In this document: one piece after another, positions 1 through 8,247 of the stretch | How positions within the stretch are numbered: the stretch's first letter is position 1 | Layout of the letters: each line of letters opens with the position of its first letter | Assembly: GCF_001551835.1 (NCBI RefSeq) | Contig: NZ_LODL01000002.1 | Location: 1-64,000 of the forward strand | Direction of reading: 5' to 3' | Length of the DNA: 64,000 nt | DNA from: Dechloromonas denitrificans | GTDB lineage: Bacteria; Pseudomonadota; Gammaproteobacteria; Burkholderiales; Rhodocyclaceae | The notes under the pieces: model-generated | The model's input: the letters and a program-made list of their open reading frames with translations, nothing else | The model's database searches: none | What the model was told of the DNA's origin: nothing | Position numbers and translations under genes: made by a program

Positions 1-14
1 CCCCCCAAATATTA

Positions 15-1787
15 TTAAAAAATAACCAACTCCCGCGTCGCCCGCGTCATCGCCACATACAACAACCGCGCCTCTTCATCCTTCCGCCCTTGATCCGCTT
101 CCGCCCTACCCGCCCCCGGTATCGCCACCAGCGGGAACTCCAGCCCCTTGCAGCTATGCATGGTCAGGAACTTCACCGTGTCTTCCTTTTCGGCGAAGGT
201 AATGTCGTCCTGATAAGTCACCGGGACGCCTGCTTTGCGTAGCGTCGCCAGCACAGGTTTGCCGATGTGCGGGTAGTCACGGTAGATGACCGCCATGTCG
301 CTCCACGGGGTGCCGGTTTTGTGGGCTTCCTTGAGGTGATTGGCGATGTAGTCGGCTTCGTCCTGAATGCTCGGCAGCTTGATCAGCAGTGGTTTGGGGC
401 CGTGGCGGCCGGCGCTGATCGGGGCGACGAGCGGCACGCCGTCTTCGTCCGAGGCAGTCGGCTTGAGCAGTTCGCTGGCGATGCCGCTGGCCAGCTCGAG
501 CACTTCCTGCGTGTTGCGGTAGTTGACCTTGAGGATGGTGGTACGCCCCTGCGCCTGTATGCCGAGGCTCTTGAAGCTGAGCTTGCCGCGCTTGTCGCGG
601 CCGTAGATGGATTGGGCATCGTCGTAGAGAACGAGCAGTGAATTGGTGCTCGGGTTGACCATCTGGGCGACGAGCTTGAGCCATTCGGGCTCGAAGTCAT
701 GGCCTTCGTCGATCAGCACGGCGTCGTACTGGCCGGCCGGGATGATATTGGCGTCTACGGCGCGAATGATGCGGTCGACCAGTTCCGAGGCGTAAAAATC
801 GTTGTCTTTGCCATTTTCCGGCAGGCCGGCGTCGTAGGCGACAAGTTGCGCCCGGCACCACTGGTGAAAGCTGTGCACCAAGACCTTGTCGGCCAGCCCC
901 TTGGCCGCCATGCTGCGCGCCAGCCGTTTGGCCAGAGTACGGTTGTAGCAAAGGACGAGGATCGGCCGGGCGCAGACCTTGGCCAGATGTTCGGCCCGGT
1001 AGCCGAGGATCAGCGTCTTGCCGCTGCCGGCAACGCCGTGGATGACGCGGTGGCCTTCGCCGAGGCTGCGTGCGAGCTGCTCCTGCTGAATATCCATGAC
1101 GCGGACAATGTCGGGAATCTCGGGTTCGCCTTCTTCGAACAATCCACCTTGTGCGAGTGCGGCGATGCGAATTTCCGGGAAGAGGTGCCAGCGGATGCGG
1201 TCGATCTGCGGCAACGAGAGCGGCACACTGCGGGCAAAGGGCAGCATCCCCCAGAGGCGTTCCTGCAGCGCTTCGGCATCGACCGCTTCGGTCATTTCAT
1301 CCTGGCAGATGACACGATGCGCGTCGAGCACTTCTCCGAGGTTGGTGCTCTCGAACTGCTTGCGGGTGATATTGGCCAGCACGACGCCATACCCCCAGGG
1401 GAACAGCAAGGTGCCTTGCATCCTGCCGCTGTTGATGGTCAGTTGCGGATCGCGTTTGAGGAGATCGACCACTTCATGCGCGTATTGCCGGGCCTGTTCG
1501 AGCGGATTGGCCTGACGTTTGAGGCCGTTGCTGGTCAGCAGGCTGACGCTTTGCCGGTCGATTTCCTGGATGGTGTCGAGGCGCCAATCCTTGACCTCCA
1601 GCACCAGCAGGCCACGCCGCGGGTTGAAGACGACGAAGTCGGGATGCACATTGCGCGGGCCGAGCGGTACGTCGTACCAGAGCAGCCAGTCGTCTTCGAG
1701 CTTGTTTTCTAGGCGCTGGGCCAGCCGCCGTTCACCGCCGGTCATGCGTGAAACGCAGGTACCGATGGCCGGAATCAATGAAGCCAC
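15..1787 (-). CDS. NERD-domain UvrD/Rep-type superfamily 1 helicase
   Basis: 590 aa, complete. The N-terminus (about residues 15-130) has the pattern of a NERD nuclease-related domain, with candidate PD-(D/E)xK residues D50, E64 and K66 (HPDFVVF, LEVKDW). A superfamily 1 helicase core follows: Walker A GVAGSGKT at 251-258, DEGH Walker B, NYRN, then TMHSCKGLEF and YVAMTRA motifs near the C-terminus. The expected role is ATP-driven DNA unwinding or translocation coupled to nuclease activity, in repair or possibly defence; the exact role is unknown. It stands alone, with no partner gene visible at the window edge. The ATG start lies just before the conserved N-terminal region. Family call is confident, biological role is not. 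Confidence 0.9.
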   Translation of the reverse strand: MASLIPAIGTCVSRMTGGERRLAQRLENKLEDDWLLWYDVPLGPRNVHPDFVVFNPRRGLLVLEVKDWRLDTIQEIDRQSVSLLTSNGLKRQANPLEQARQYAHEVVDLLKRDPQLTINSGRMQGTLLFPWGYGVVLANITRKQFESTNLGEVLDAHRVICQDEMTEAVDAEALQERLWGMLPFARSVPLSLPQIDRIRWHLFPEIRIAALAQGGLFEEGEPEIPDIVRVMDIQQEQLARSLGEGHRVIHGVAGSGKTLILGYRAEHLAKVCARPILVLCYNRTLAKRLARSMAAKGLADKVLVHSFHQWCRAQLVAYDAGLPENGKDNDFYASELVDRIIRAVDANIIPAGQYDAVLIDEGHDFEPEWLKLVAQMVNPSTNSLLVLYDDAQSIYGRDKRGKLSFKSLGIQAQGRTTILKVNYRNTQEVLELASGIASELLKPTASDEDGVPLVAPISAGRHGPKPLLIKLPSIQDEADYIANHLKEAHKTGTPWSDMAVIYRDYPHIGKPVLATLRKAGVPVTYQDDITFAEKEDTVKFLTMHSCKGLEFPLVAIPGAGRAEADQGRKDEEARLLYVAMTRATRELVIF

Positions 1788-2438
1788 GACGCTCCCCTTT
1801 TTTTGTTATGACTTTATCGTTGGTCGATTATGCCATGTGCAGCAATGCACCGTTGCGCACTCTCCGCTGTGAAAGAAGGCTTGTGGCGCTTCCTGGCGAT
1901 GCTTGCAACTGATCGTCATAGCACCGATCCGGCAGCGCTCCAGCAAAAAGCAGGTAGCGCCTGCCAACTTGAAATAATCAAATATAGGTATTTTCTTAAG
2001 CCTGACTGTCCGTCAAGATTGCAGAGGTCGATGCCTGATACATATTCCACCAACAAGCAGGCAAAGACAGTTCCATATCGCATCGAGGTGCATCCGGCCT
2101 GACGGTTTTGCCGTCGGCTGGCTGCGACGCGGAGACATTCGATAGAAAGCGAGGAATCTTGTGCTGAGACAACACAAGCATGTAGATATGCACGTTCCAC
2201 AGGTCGGGCATGATGCAGACTGGCAAGCGGTTGCCCGTGCCCATTCATCAAACCTTCAATGGGCCAGGGAGAAAATGCCCGGGCCGCAACAGGCGGACGA
2301 GGCAGCGATCTCGGGCCGGCATTCAACGATCCAGCATCTGGCAAGCGAAACGGCCCGCCTGCAACGCCGTTTGGCCGAGCTTTACCCGGCCCTGGCGAGA
2401 AGTCAGCAGTCGTATGGCTGAGTGACCAACTGCCGGCG
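1788..2438. other. 650-bp region with no confident gene
   Basis: This interval separates the helicase (minus strand) from the nitroreductase (plus strand). Base composition is lower in GC around 1920-2060 than in the flanking genes. I see no RNA gene, no strong terminator and no recognisable protein family. The only frame worth mentioning is the 86-codon one at 2161-2421. Promoters for both flanking genes should lie here, but none is clear enough to place. Confidence 0.5.
2161..2421 (+). CDS. possible small hypothetical protein
   Basis: 86-codon frame with a GTG start, ending 17 bases before the nitroreductase start. The C-terminal third is rich in A, L, R and E (ASETARLQRRLAELYP) and could form a short amphipathic or coiled-coil helix. 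There is no clear ribosome binding site and I recognise no family. Its position just upstream of the nitroreductase on the same strand is the only contextual support. It may be a chance frame in GC-rich DNA. Confidence 0.22.
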   Translation: MLRQHKHVDMHVPQVGHDADWQAVARAHSSNLQWAREKMPGPQQADEAAISGRHSTIQHLASETARLQRRLAELYPALARSQQSYG

Positions 2439-3020
2439 ATGGTCCATCTGCTTGCCCCCTTGAATACACTTGAGGCCATCAACCAGCGTCGTTCGGTGCG
2501 CTCGTTTTGCAGCAAAGGCATCTCGCGGGAAACTGTCCGCCAGTTGCTGGCCGCTGCGGTGCGCGCACCGACGGCGATGCATCAGGAGCCTTGGGCTTTC
2601 GCCGTCATTCAGGATCGCCAGTTGCTGAAAAGCATCTCGGACCGGGCAAAGCCGCTCGCCCTGGCCGAGATGCAGCGCGCCGATTGCGACGCCGAGGTGC
2701 TGAGTTTGTTTGCCCACCCCAATTTCAACATTTTCTACAATGCCGGGACTTTGATTTTGATCTGCGGCCAGATCGCGAACCCGATGGCAGTCGCCGATTG
2801 CTGGCTGGCAGCGGAAAACCTCATGCTGGCGGCCTGTGCGATGAGCCTGGGCAGTTGTGTCATCGGCTCGGCGAGCGAGACGCTGAACACGCCGCCAATC
2901 AAGGCGGAACTTGGCATCCCGGACGACATGCAGGTGCTGGCGCCGATCATTGTTGGTGTACCCGATGTGGCGGGCAAACCGTCACCAAGAAAAGAACCAC
3001 GGATTCTTTGCTGGAAATAA
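2439..3020 (+). CDS. nitroreductase family protein
   Basis: 193 aa from the chosen ATG (MVHLLAPLNTLEAI). The frame is open further upstream, but that extension is low-complexity and unlike the family, whose members begin close to the conserved IxxRRSVRxF segment, seen here as INQRRSVRSF (FMN phosphate binding). RAPTAMHQEPWAF matches the family's usual RAPSaxNxQPWxF block. The AENLMLAACAMSLGSCVIG segment is the typical central helix with a glycine-rich turn. It is expected to be an FMN-dependent NAD(P)H oxidoreductase acting on nitro- or quinone-type substrates in the cytoplasm; the substrate cannot be told. It stands alone and converges on the phasin gene. Confidence 0.85.
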   Translation: MVHLLAPLNTLEAINQRRSVRSFCSKGISRETVRQLLAAAVRAPTAMHQEPWAFAVIQDRQLLKSISDRAKPLALAEMQRADCDAEVLSLFAHPNFNIFYNAGTLILICGQIANPMAVADCWLAAENLMLAACAMSLGSCVIGSASETLNTPPIKAELGIPDDMQVLAPIIVGVPDVAGKPSPRKEPRILCWK

Positions 3021-3050
3021 GCCTGGCTCGACCGCATTGGCGGTGGGAGC

Positions 3051-3068
3051 GGCAAGCCGGAGCTTGCC
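3051..3068. terminator. stem-loop between convergent genes
   Basis: Perfect 7-bp stem GGCAAGC / GCTTGCC with a CGGA loop, in the gap between the convergent nitroreductase and phasin genes. No T-run follows on either strand, so it is either a weak terminator or an RNA 3'-end protecting hairpin. Confidence 0.35.
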
Positions 3069-3151
3069 AAATCGGATCGGAAACGCTGCCGATCCTGAGC
3101 GGCCGGCGCTGATCGGCGGATACGCCGTCAGCGTCGACCGCTATCGCGACC

Positions 3152-3520
3152 TTAGCTGGCGCTGGAAATCTGGGTGCTTTCCATCATGCCCTTGATGAAC
3201 TGACGGTTCATCTCGGGTACTTTGTTCTTCATCAGGTCGATCACGGTGTTCTGGTAGTTGAGACCATTGGTCAGGTAGCCGGTCGCCCCTTCCGAGGTGA
3301 CGCGAATGGTGTTTTCAACGATTTTCGGCAGCTTGTTCATGATGGCCGCCGGTTCGCCGGACTTGATGATCTCGCGATAGCCTGAAGTGGTGCTGGTGTA
3401 GACCTTCTCGGCAATGTCCAGTTGCGACTGGAGCAGTTGCGCGGTGCATTCCATCATTTGCTGAGCATACTCCATGGCGCTTTGGGCGCTGGGAAGAAAC
3501 GGGCCGGCTTTTTTGATCAT
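3152..3520 (-). CDS. phasin family protein
   Basis: 122 aa from ATG at 3520, which has a well-placed GGGAG ribosome binding site; the frame extends upstream but without a better start. The protein is small, helical and amphipathic, with no signal peptide: SAMEYAQQMMECTAQLLQSQ followed by repeated hydrophobic/charged heptad-like stretches (KLPKIVENTIRV, YQNTVIDLMKNKVPEMN). This is the look of the short phasins that coat polyhydroxyalkanoate granules, and it implies PHA storage. No PHA synthase is in the window. A CTGC-N3-GCAG box lies about 60 bases upstream, matching the binding pattern described for the PHA regulator PhaR, which supports the call. Confidence 0.75.
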   Translation of the reverse strand: MIKKAGPFLPSAQSAMEYAQQMMECTAQLLQSQLDIAEKVYTSTTSGYREIIKSGEPAAIMNKLPKIVENTIRVTSEGATGYLTNGLNYQNTVIDLMKNKVPEMNRQFIKGMMESTQISSAS

Positions 3521-3580
3521 GGGAACTCCCTTATTGAATGACGATTTAAGCAGTGCGGCCCCACCAAACTGAGTCGATGA

Positions 3581-3591
3581 CTGCAATGCAG
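3581..3591. promoter_or_regulatory. candidate PhaR operator upstream of the phasin gene
   Basis: The sequence CTGCAATGCAG fits the CTGC-N3-GCAG pattern described for PhaR, the PHA-responsive repressor of phasin genes. It lies 61-71 bases upstream of the phasin ATG, a plausible promoter position. A second palindrome, CGGTAATCCGTTACCG (3641-3656), lies 50 bases further upstream and is unexplained. Confidence 0.45.
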
Positions 3592-3699
3592 GAGTTGGCA
3601 AGTTTCTTTTTTGTAACAATGTTCTGGAATACCCGGAGCACGGTAATCCGTTACCGGCTTTCGCCTATTTTTGTTGGATTTCGCACATATTTAGCATAA

Positions 3700-6162
3700 T
3701 TATTGGCTGGTTTTCTTTGGCGGCTGCTTGAGTACCGGCTTTTTCCGGTGGCTGACGTGTTTGGCACTGGGCTTCCTCTCTTCGTGCGCTAGTTGCTGCA
3801 TTGAGTGCAGTTCAAGAAGATGCGTCGCCACCAGGTAATTGATGCTGCCCTCGGGAACTGCGCCGTTGGCGTCGGCATCGCCAGCCGGCAGACCGGTGAG
3901 CAGTTCGATGGCCTGGTCGACATGATCCACCGCCGCTACGCGGAAGCGCCCGGCGGCGACGGCTTCGAGCACGGCCGGCTTGAGCATTAGGTCGCGAACG
4001 TTGGCGGCCGGGATGATGACGCCCTGCTCGCCGCTCAAGCCGCGGGCGGCGCAGATATCGAAAAAGCCCTCGATTTTCTCGTTGACCGCGCCAATCGGCT
4101 GAACGGCGCCATATTGATTCACCGAGCCGGTCACCGCCCAGCACTGACGGATCGGCACGGCGCCGATCGCCGAGAGCAAGGCGCACAGTTCGGCCAGCGA
4201 GGCGCTGTCGCCCTCCACCTCGCCATAGGTCTGTTCGAAGACGAGACTGGCATTGAACGCGAGGGGCATGCCCCGGCCGAAGCGGGCGGAAAAGAAGCCG
4301 GACAGGATCATCACGCCCTTGGAATGGATCGGCCCGCCCAGTTCGACCTCGCGCTCGATGTCGATCATTTCGCCTTCGCCAATCCGCACGGCGGCGGAAA
4401 GACGCACCGGGTGGGCAAAAACGAAATCGGCCAGGGCAATGGCTGCCAGCCCATTGACCTGCCCGATCAGTTCGCCTGCCGTGGCAATGAGCAGGATGTC
4501 GCGCTGGATTGCCTCGAAGACCCGCTCGCGCAGGCGGTCAACACGCCGCGTCCGCGCCGCCATCGCCTGCTCGACGTGCGCCCGGCCGATCAGTTCGGCG
4601 CTTCCGGCCAGGAAATCGGCCTCCTGCATCAGTTCGAGCAGTTCCCGGGTCAGCACGCTGAGCCGTTCGGCATCCTCGGCCAGGCGAGCGGCGTGTTCGA
4701 TCAGGCGGGTGACTGCCGCCCTCTCCAGCGGCTTGAGCTGGTGGCGGCGGGCCTGGGTGGCCAGATAGCGGGCAAACTGGCCGCTGTTCTCCGTATTGCG
4801 GGGAATTCTGTCGTCGAGGTCGGCGGCGACCTTGAACAGGCCGGCAAACTCGGGGTCGAATTCGGCCAGCAGGTAATAAATGATCGGCTCGCCGATCAGC
4901 ACGACCTTGACCTTGAGCGGGATCGCTTCCGGCTGAAGTTGCAGGGTGCTGGTCAAGCCGTAGATTTCACCGAGCGACTCGATGCTGATCCGCCCGCTTT
5001 GCAGGGCGCGCTTCAGGCCGTCCCAGGCACCCGGCTGGCTGAGCAGGCGGACGGCATCGAGAACGAGATAGCCGCCATTGGCCCGGTGCAAGGCGCCAGC
5101 CCGGATCAACGTGAAGTTGGCGAGCAGCGTGCCCATGTGCGAGACGTGTTCGACCCGGCCGAGCAGATTGGGCAAGGTCGGCAGGTTTTCGCAAATGACC
5201 GGCTGGCCTTGGGTCGCTGCGTTATCGACCAGCAAATTGACGTGGTAGCGCTGGATGGAAATGCTGCCGGTGAAATGCATCGTTTCGGGGTCCGGATCTT
5301 CCTGCCGGGTTTCGCGCAGCGTATCGCCGGAGTCGACGATATCGGCCTCGACGGCATCGAGAAAGGTCAGCACGGCCGGCAGATCGGCGTAGTTGGTTCT
5401 GATTTCCGCCAGCAGATGGCTGATGGTCTGGCGGATGGCATCCCGGCCAATCTCCCGCAGCGCTTCCTGCAACTCGTGCCGCCAGCGGGGAAAGTGGGCG
5501 AGTAGTTTTTCCAGCGGCGCCTGGAACTCCTTGATGATATCGACCAGCTCGTGCTGACGCGCCTCGGGCAGTTGCTCGAAAGCCTCCTTGTCGATTGGCT
5601 CCTTGCTCGCCGGATCGATCGGCGTGAACGCGAAGCCGGCCGAGGTGTGCATCAGCGCCACACCACGCGCCAGGGCGGTGTCGCCCAGCTCGCTCAAGGC
5701 CCCCTCCTGGCGCTGCTTGAAGCCCTCCTCCAGCGCGCTGACCCGGGCCCGGTATTCCTCGCTTTCAAAAGCCATCGCGATGGCCGGGCCAAGGCAACTG
5801 GTCATCTGCTGCATGTCGTCGCGCAAGCGTGTTCCGCGACCGGCCGGCAGTTGCAGCAGGCGGGGTGCATGCGGGTTCTGGAAATCATTGACGTAGCAGT
5901 AATCGACGTGGGCCAGCGTCTTTTGCCGAACCTCTTCGATCAGATGACAGACCAGGGCGTGTCGGCGGCTGCCGCTTTCGCCAAGCACAAACAGATTGAA
6001 GCCGGCCTGCGGCATGGCCAGGCCGAAGCGCAGCGCTTCGACGGCCCGCGGCTGGGCAAAGCTTTCATCGACATCGGGCAGTTCCGAGGTATTGCTGAAA
6101 GGCAGCTCGTCCAGTGTGCTGGCCGTATAAAGCTGGTGGGGCTCAAGCAAACGGGCGGGCAT
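3700..6162 (-). CDS. Lon-family (LonB-like, AAA_32) ATP-dependent protease
   Basis: 820 aa from ATG at 6162 (MPARLLEPHQLY). A longer start at 6216 (838 aa) would overlap the upstream gene, and the family normally begins shortly before the conserved block ending in AVEALRFG. The P-loop position reads GESGSRRH, with Arg and His where Lys and Thr are usual. The Walker B region reads GGYLVLDAVRLL, without the usual DE. The C-terminal Lon protease domain looks intact: the nucleophile is in EGDSASLAELCALLSA and the catalytic Lys in NEKIEGFFD. It is probably a cytoplasmic Ser-Lys peptidase with a divergent ATPase module. It sits 28 bases downstream of the DUF3135 gene, so the two are probably cotranscribed. 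Confidence 0.87.
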   Translation of the reverse strand: MPARLLEPHQLYTASTLDELPFSNTSELPDVDESFAQPRAVEALRFGLAMPQAGFNLFVLGESGSRRHALVCHLIEEVRQKTLAHVDYCYVNDFQNPHAPRLLQLPAGRGTRLRDDMQQMTSCLGPAIAMAFESEEYRARVSALEEGFKQRQEGALSELGDTALARGVALMHTSAGFAFTPIDPASKEPIDKEAFEQLPEARQHELVDIIKEFQAPLEKLLAHFPRWRHELQEALREIGRDAIRQTISHLLAEIRTNYADLPAVLTFLDAVEADIVDSGDTLRETRQEDPDPETMHFTGSISIQRYHVNLLVDNAATQGQPVICENLPTLPNLLGRVEHVSHMGTLLANFTLIRAGALHRANGGYLVLDAVRLLSQPGAWDGLKRALQSGRISIESLGEIYGLTSTLQLQPEAIPLKVKVVLIGEPIIYYLLAEFDPEFAGLFKVAADLDDRIPRNTENSGQFARYLATQARRHQLKPLERAAVTRLIEHAARLAEDAERLSVLTRELLELMQEADFLAGSAELIGRAHVEQAMAARTRRVDRLRERVFEAIQRDILLIATAGELIGQVNGLAAIALADFVFAHPVRLSAAVRIGEGEMIDIEREVELGGPIHSKGVMILSGFFSARFGRGMPLAFNASLVFEQTYGEVEGDSASLAELCALLSAIGAVPIRQCWAVTGSVNQYGAVQPIGAVNEKIEGFFDICAARGLSGEQGVIIPAANVRDLMLKPAVLEAVAAGRFRVAAVDHVDQAIELLTGLPAGDADANGAVPEGSINYLVATHLLELHSMQQLAHEERKPSAKHVSHRKKPVLKQPPKKTSQ

Positions 6163-6190
6163 CGCGGCGTGCGTTCTCGACGAGGTGAAA

Positions 6191-6589
6191 TCAGAGACGG
6201 CCACCCATGCTCGCATTGGATCGCCGAATGGTCAGCGAAATGACTGCGGCGCTCCGTTTCGGCGGCGCCCGACCGGTCATCGGCGGAGAGGTGCTGCCTC
6301 GGTTCAGCAGGCCGAAACGATGCAACTCTTCCTTCAATTGCACGAAGGACTCCCACATCAGTGCATGGATGCGCTGGCTGGCCGCCAGCGGCGAGCTCGA
6401 AGTCTTGCGGATGCCGTCGATCCTGAATTGCAGTTGGCGCAGGCGAAGCTGCACGGCTTCGGGCGCACTGGCGATCTGGCGCTCGATCAACTCACGGCGC
6501 AGCGCCTCAAGTGCTTCGGGATCCTCACTGGCCAGCCTGGCCAGCGCTTCGTGCGGGGGCAGGATTGCCACCGGTCGGTTCTCGTTCAT
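6191..6589 (-). CDS. DUF3135 domain-containing protein
   Basis: 132 aa with a very strong ribosome binding site (GGGGAGGT) ahead of the ATG. Residues about 10-90 match the DUF3135 pattern as I know it: an acidic DPEALEALRRELIERQI helix, then RLRQLQFRIDGIRKTSSSPLAASQRIHALMWESF. Function is unknown. The tail from about residue 97 is basic and Ser/Pro-rich, so probably unstructured. It is encoded directly upstream of the Lon-like protease; a role as substrate selector or adaptor is conceivable but is only inference from position. Confidence 0.75.
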   Translation of the reverse strand: MNENRPVAILPPHEALARLASEDPEALEALRRELIERQIASAPEAVQLRLRQLQFRIDGIRKTSSSPLAASQRIHALMWESFVQLKEELHRFGLLNRGSTSPPMTGRAPPKRSAAVISLTIRRSNASMGGRL

Positions 6590-7140
6590 CGTGCCACCTC
6601 CCCTTGCCCGGTCCTTCCTTGCTCCGTGATCGAAGCGGAAAGACAGCGATGAAAGGGTTGGCGCATCGCCCAGCCCCTGCCATCGTCACTTCAATACTGC
6701 CCGGCGTGAAAACGCGTCAGGCGCCAGTCATGCCTCGCCCCTCCTGCCCTCGGGCAGAAACAGGGTCATGCAATGGACGAATTTCATTTCCTTCCCCCAT
6801 CCAATCGCGAGACAAAGACAAAACGGCAAATTGAAGCAATACGAGCGGCGGGTCAGCCTGTGCATGCCACGGGCTTAGCCTTCTTAGATGTCATTCAATC
6901 TACGATTGGCCGCGCCGGAAAAACATACGTTGAGCCCAGTATTGTTGATACCGGCTATCGAGTAGGCAGCGAAACCCCGCCCCCCGGCCATTGCTTCCGG
7001 CTTTTGCCGTTTTACCGACGTTGACCGGCGGAATCGCCTGCCGCAACGACCGGCCGGACAAATTTGATCTTGGTCATGCGTCGCCGCGTAATACCATAGT
7101 AAATTACTCAACTTTAAAGACCCATGTAAAAGGAAGCCGC
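6590..7140. other. 550-bp intergenic region, no gene seen
   Basis: This divergent spacer lies between the DUF3135/Lon pair and the chemoreceptor. Short frames are present but have no ribosome binding sites or family resemblance. For the chemoreceptor, TTGGTC (7070-7075) and TACCAT (7092-7097) with a 16-base spacer make a weak sigma70-type candidate. I did not find a flagellar sigma28 or sigma54 promoter pattern. Confidence 0.4.
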
Positions 7141-8247
7141 ATGTTCGGAAACAAGGCAAAACGGGAACTGGCGGCAGCCCAGGCGGAAAATGCCCAGTTG
7201 AATGCGCGCTTGCTTGCCCAGCAGGATGAACTGGCCCGGACCCAGGCCCAGCTCACCCAGGCGACAGCGCAAGCGCAGCAACTGGCCAACCGGCAGACCC
7301 TGCTCGATGGCGTCCTCGGCAACATCCCCCGCTTTGGCGAATCGCTGGCCGGCATGCGGCAGTCGTTTTCGGGCCTGTCTGGGCAACTGAACGAGGACTC
7401 GGCGGCGGCCCTGACCGCTGCCGCCGAATCGGACAGCAACCGGGGCGCCTTCGAGAAAATCGCCACCAGCCTGCATGGCATGTTCGAGCGGATCAGCGCT
7501 GCCGGCCAGAGCGTCGAAGGTCTGTCGCACCGGGCCGGCGAAATTGGCGGCATCGTCCAGTTGATCAAGGAAATTGCCGAGCAGACCAATCTGCTGGCGC
7601 TGAATGCCGCGATCGAAGCGGCCCGGGCCGGTGAAGCGGGACGCGGTTTTGCGGTGGTCGCCGACGAAGTCAGAAAGCTGGCCGAACGCACCGCCAAGGC
7701 AACGACGGAAATCGGCGGGCTGGTCACCGGCATCCAGCAGGAAACCGGCAACGCCAAGGCAATCATGGATCTCGGCGCCGACAATGCAGCCAATCAGAGC
7801 GCCGAGAGCGAGGCCGCGATGCGCAGCATGCAGCGCCTGCTCGAATTGTCGCAACGCATGCAGGGCAGCATCGCCTCGTCGTCGCGGCTGGCCAATGCCG
7901 AACTGGCCAATATCGAAGAGCTGACGCTGAAGCTCGAAGTCTACAAGGTGCTGCTCGGCCTCTCCGATCTTCGGCCGGAAGCGCTGCCCGACGAAACCGA
8001 GTGCCGCCTCGGCCAGTGGTATTACGAGGGCGAAGGCAAGGCGGAGTTTTCGCGCCTGCCCGGCTACCGGGAAATGGAAGCGCCGCACAAGGCGGTGCAC
8101 GACTACGCCCGGCGTGCCGTCGACAATTACCGGCGCGGCGACTTCACCGGCGCCCTCGATGCCCTGACCCGGATGGAAGAAGCCAACCTGACCGTGATGG
8201 GCGGCATGGAACGCATCCTGGCGCAAATGCCCGGACGCTGCGCCTGA
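7141..8247 (+). CDS. soluble methyl-accepting chemotaxis protein with C-terminal CZB-like domain
   Basis: 368 aa with an AGGA ribosome binding site 8 bases upstream. No transmembrane segment is present. The N-terminal 50 residues are a Q/A-rich coiled coil. The signalling hairpin tip is classical at about 144-191 ([21 protein letters not shown], then [17 protein letters not shown]). The C-terminus resembles the chemoreceptor zinc-binding (CZB) domain: [13 protein letters not shown] with C288, and APHKAVH with H316 and H320. The first CZB histidine, expected near residue 265, is not evident ([10 protein letters not shown]). It should act in the cytoplasm by controlling CheA-type kinases. Its stop overlaps the start of the next gene (TGATG), so it is translationally coupled to the c-di-GMP enzyme. 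Confidence 0.9.
   Translation: MFGNKAKRELAAAQAENAQLNARLLAQQDELARTQAQLTQATAQAQQLANRQTLLDGVLGNIPRFGESLAGMRQSFSGLSGQLNEDSAAALTAAAESDSNRGAFEKIATSLHGMFERISAAGQSVEGLSHRAGEIGGIVQLIKEIAEQTNLLALNAAIEAARAGEAGRGFAVVADEVRKLAERTAKATTEIGGLVTGIQQETGNAKAIMDLGADNAANQSAESEAAMRSMQRLLELSQRMQGSIASSSRLANAELANIEELTLKLEVYKVLLGLSDLRPEALPDETECRLGQWYYEGEGKAEFSRLPGYREMEAPHKAVHDYARRAVDNYRRGDFTGALDALTRMEEANLTVMGGMERILAQMPGRCA

Noticed and set aside
1916-2521. A 201-codon minus-strand frame in the first intergenic region
   Set aside because: No family, no good start signal, and it overlaps the nitroreductase N-terminus in the wrong strand.
6773-7159. Short frames upstream of the chemoreceptor
   Set aside because: No ribosome binding site or conserved pattern; likely chance.
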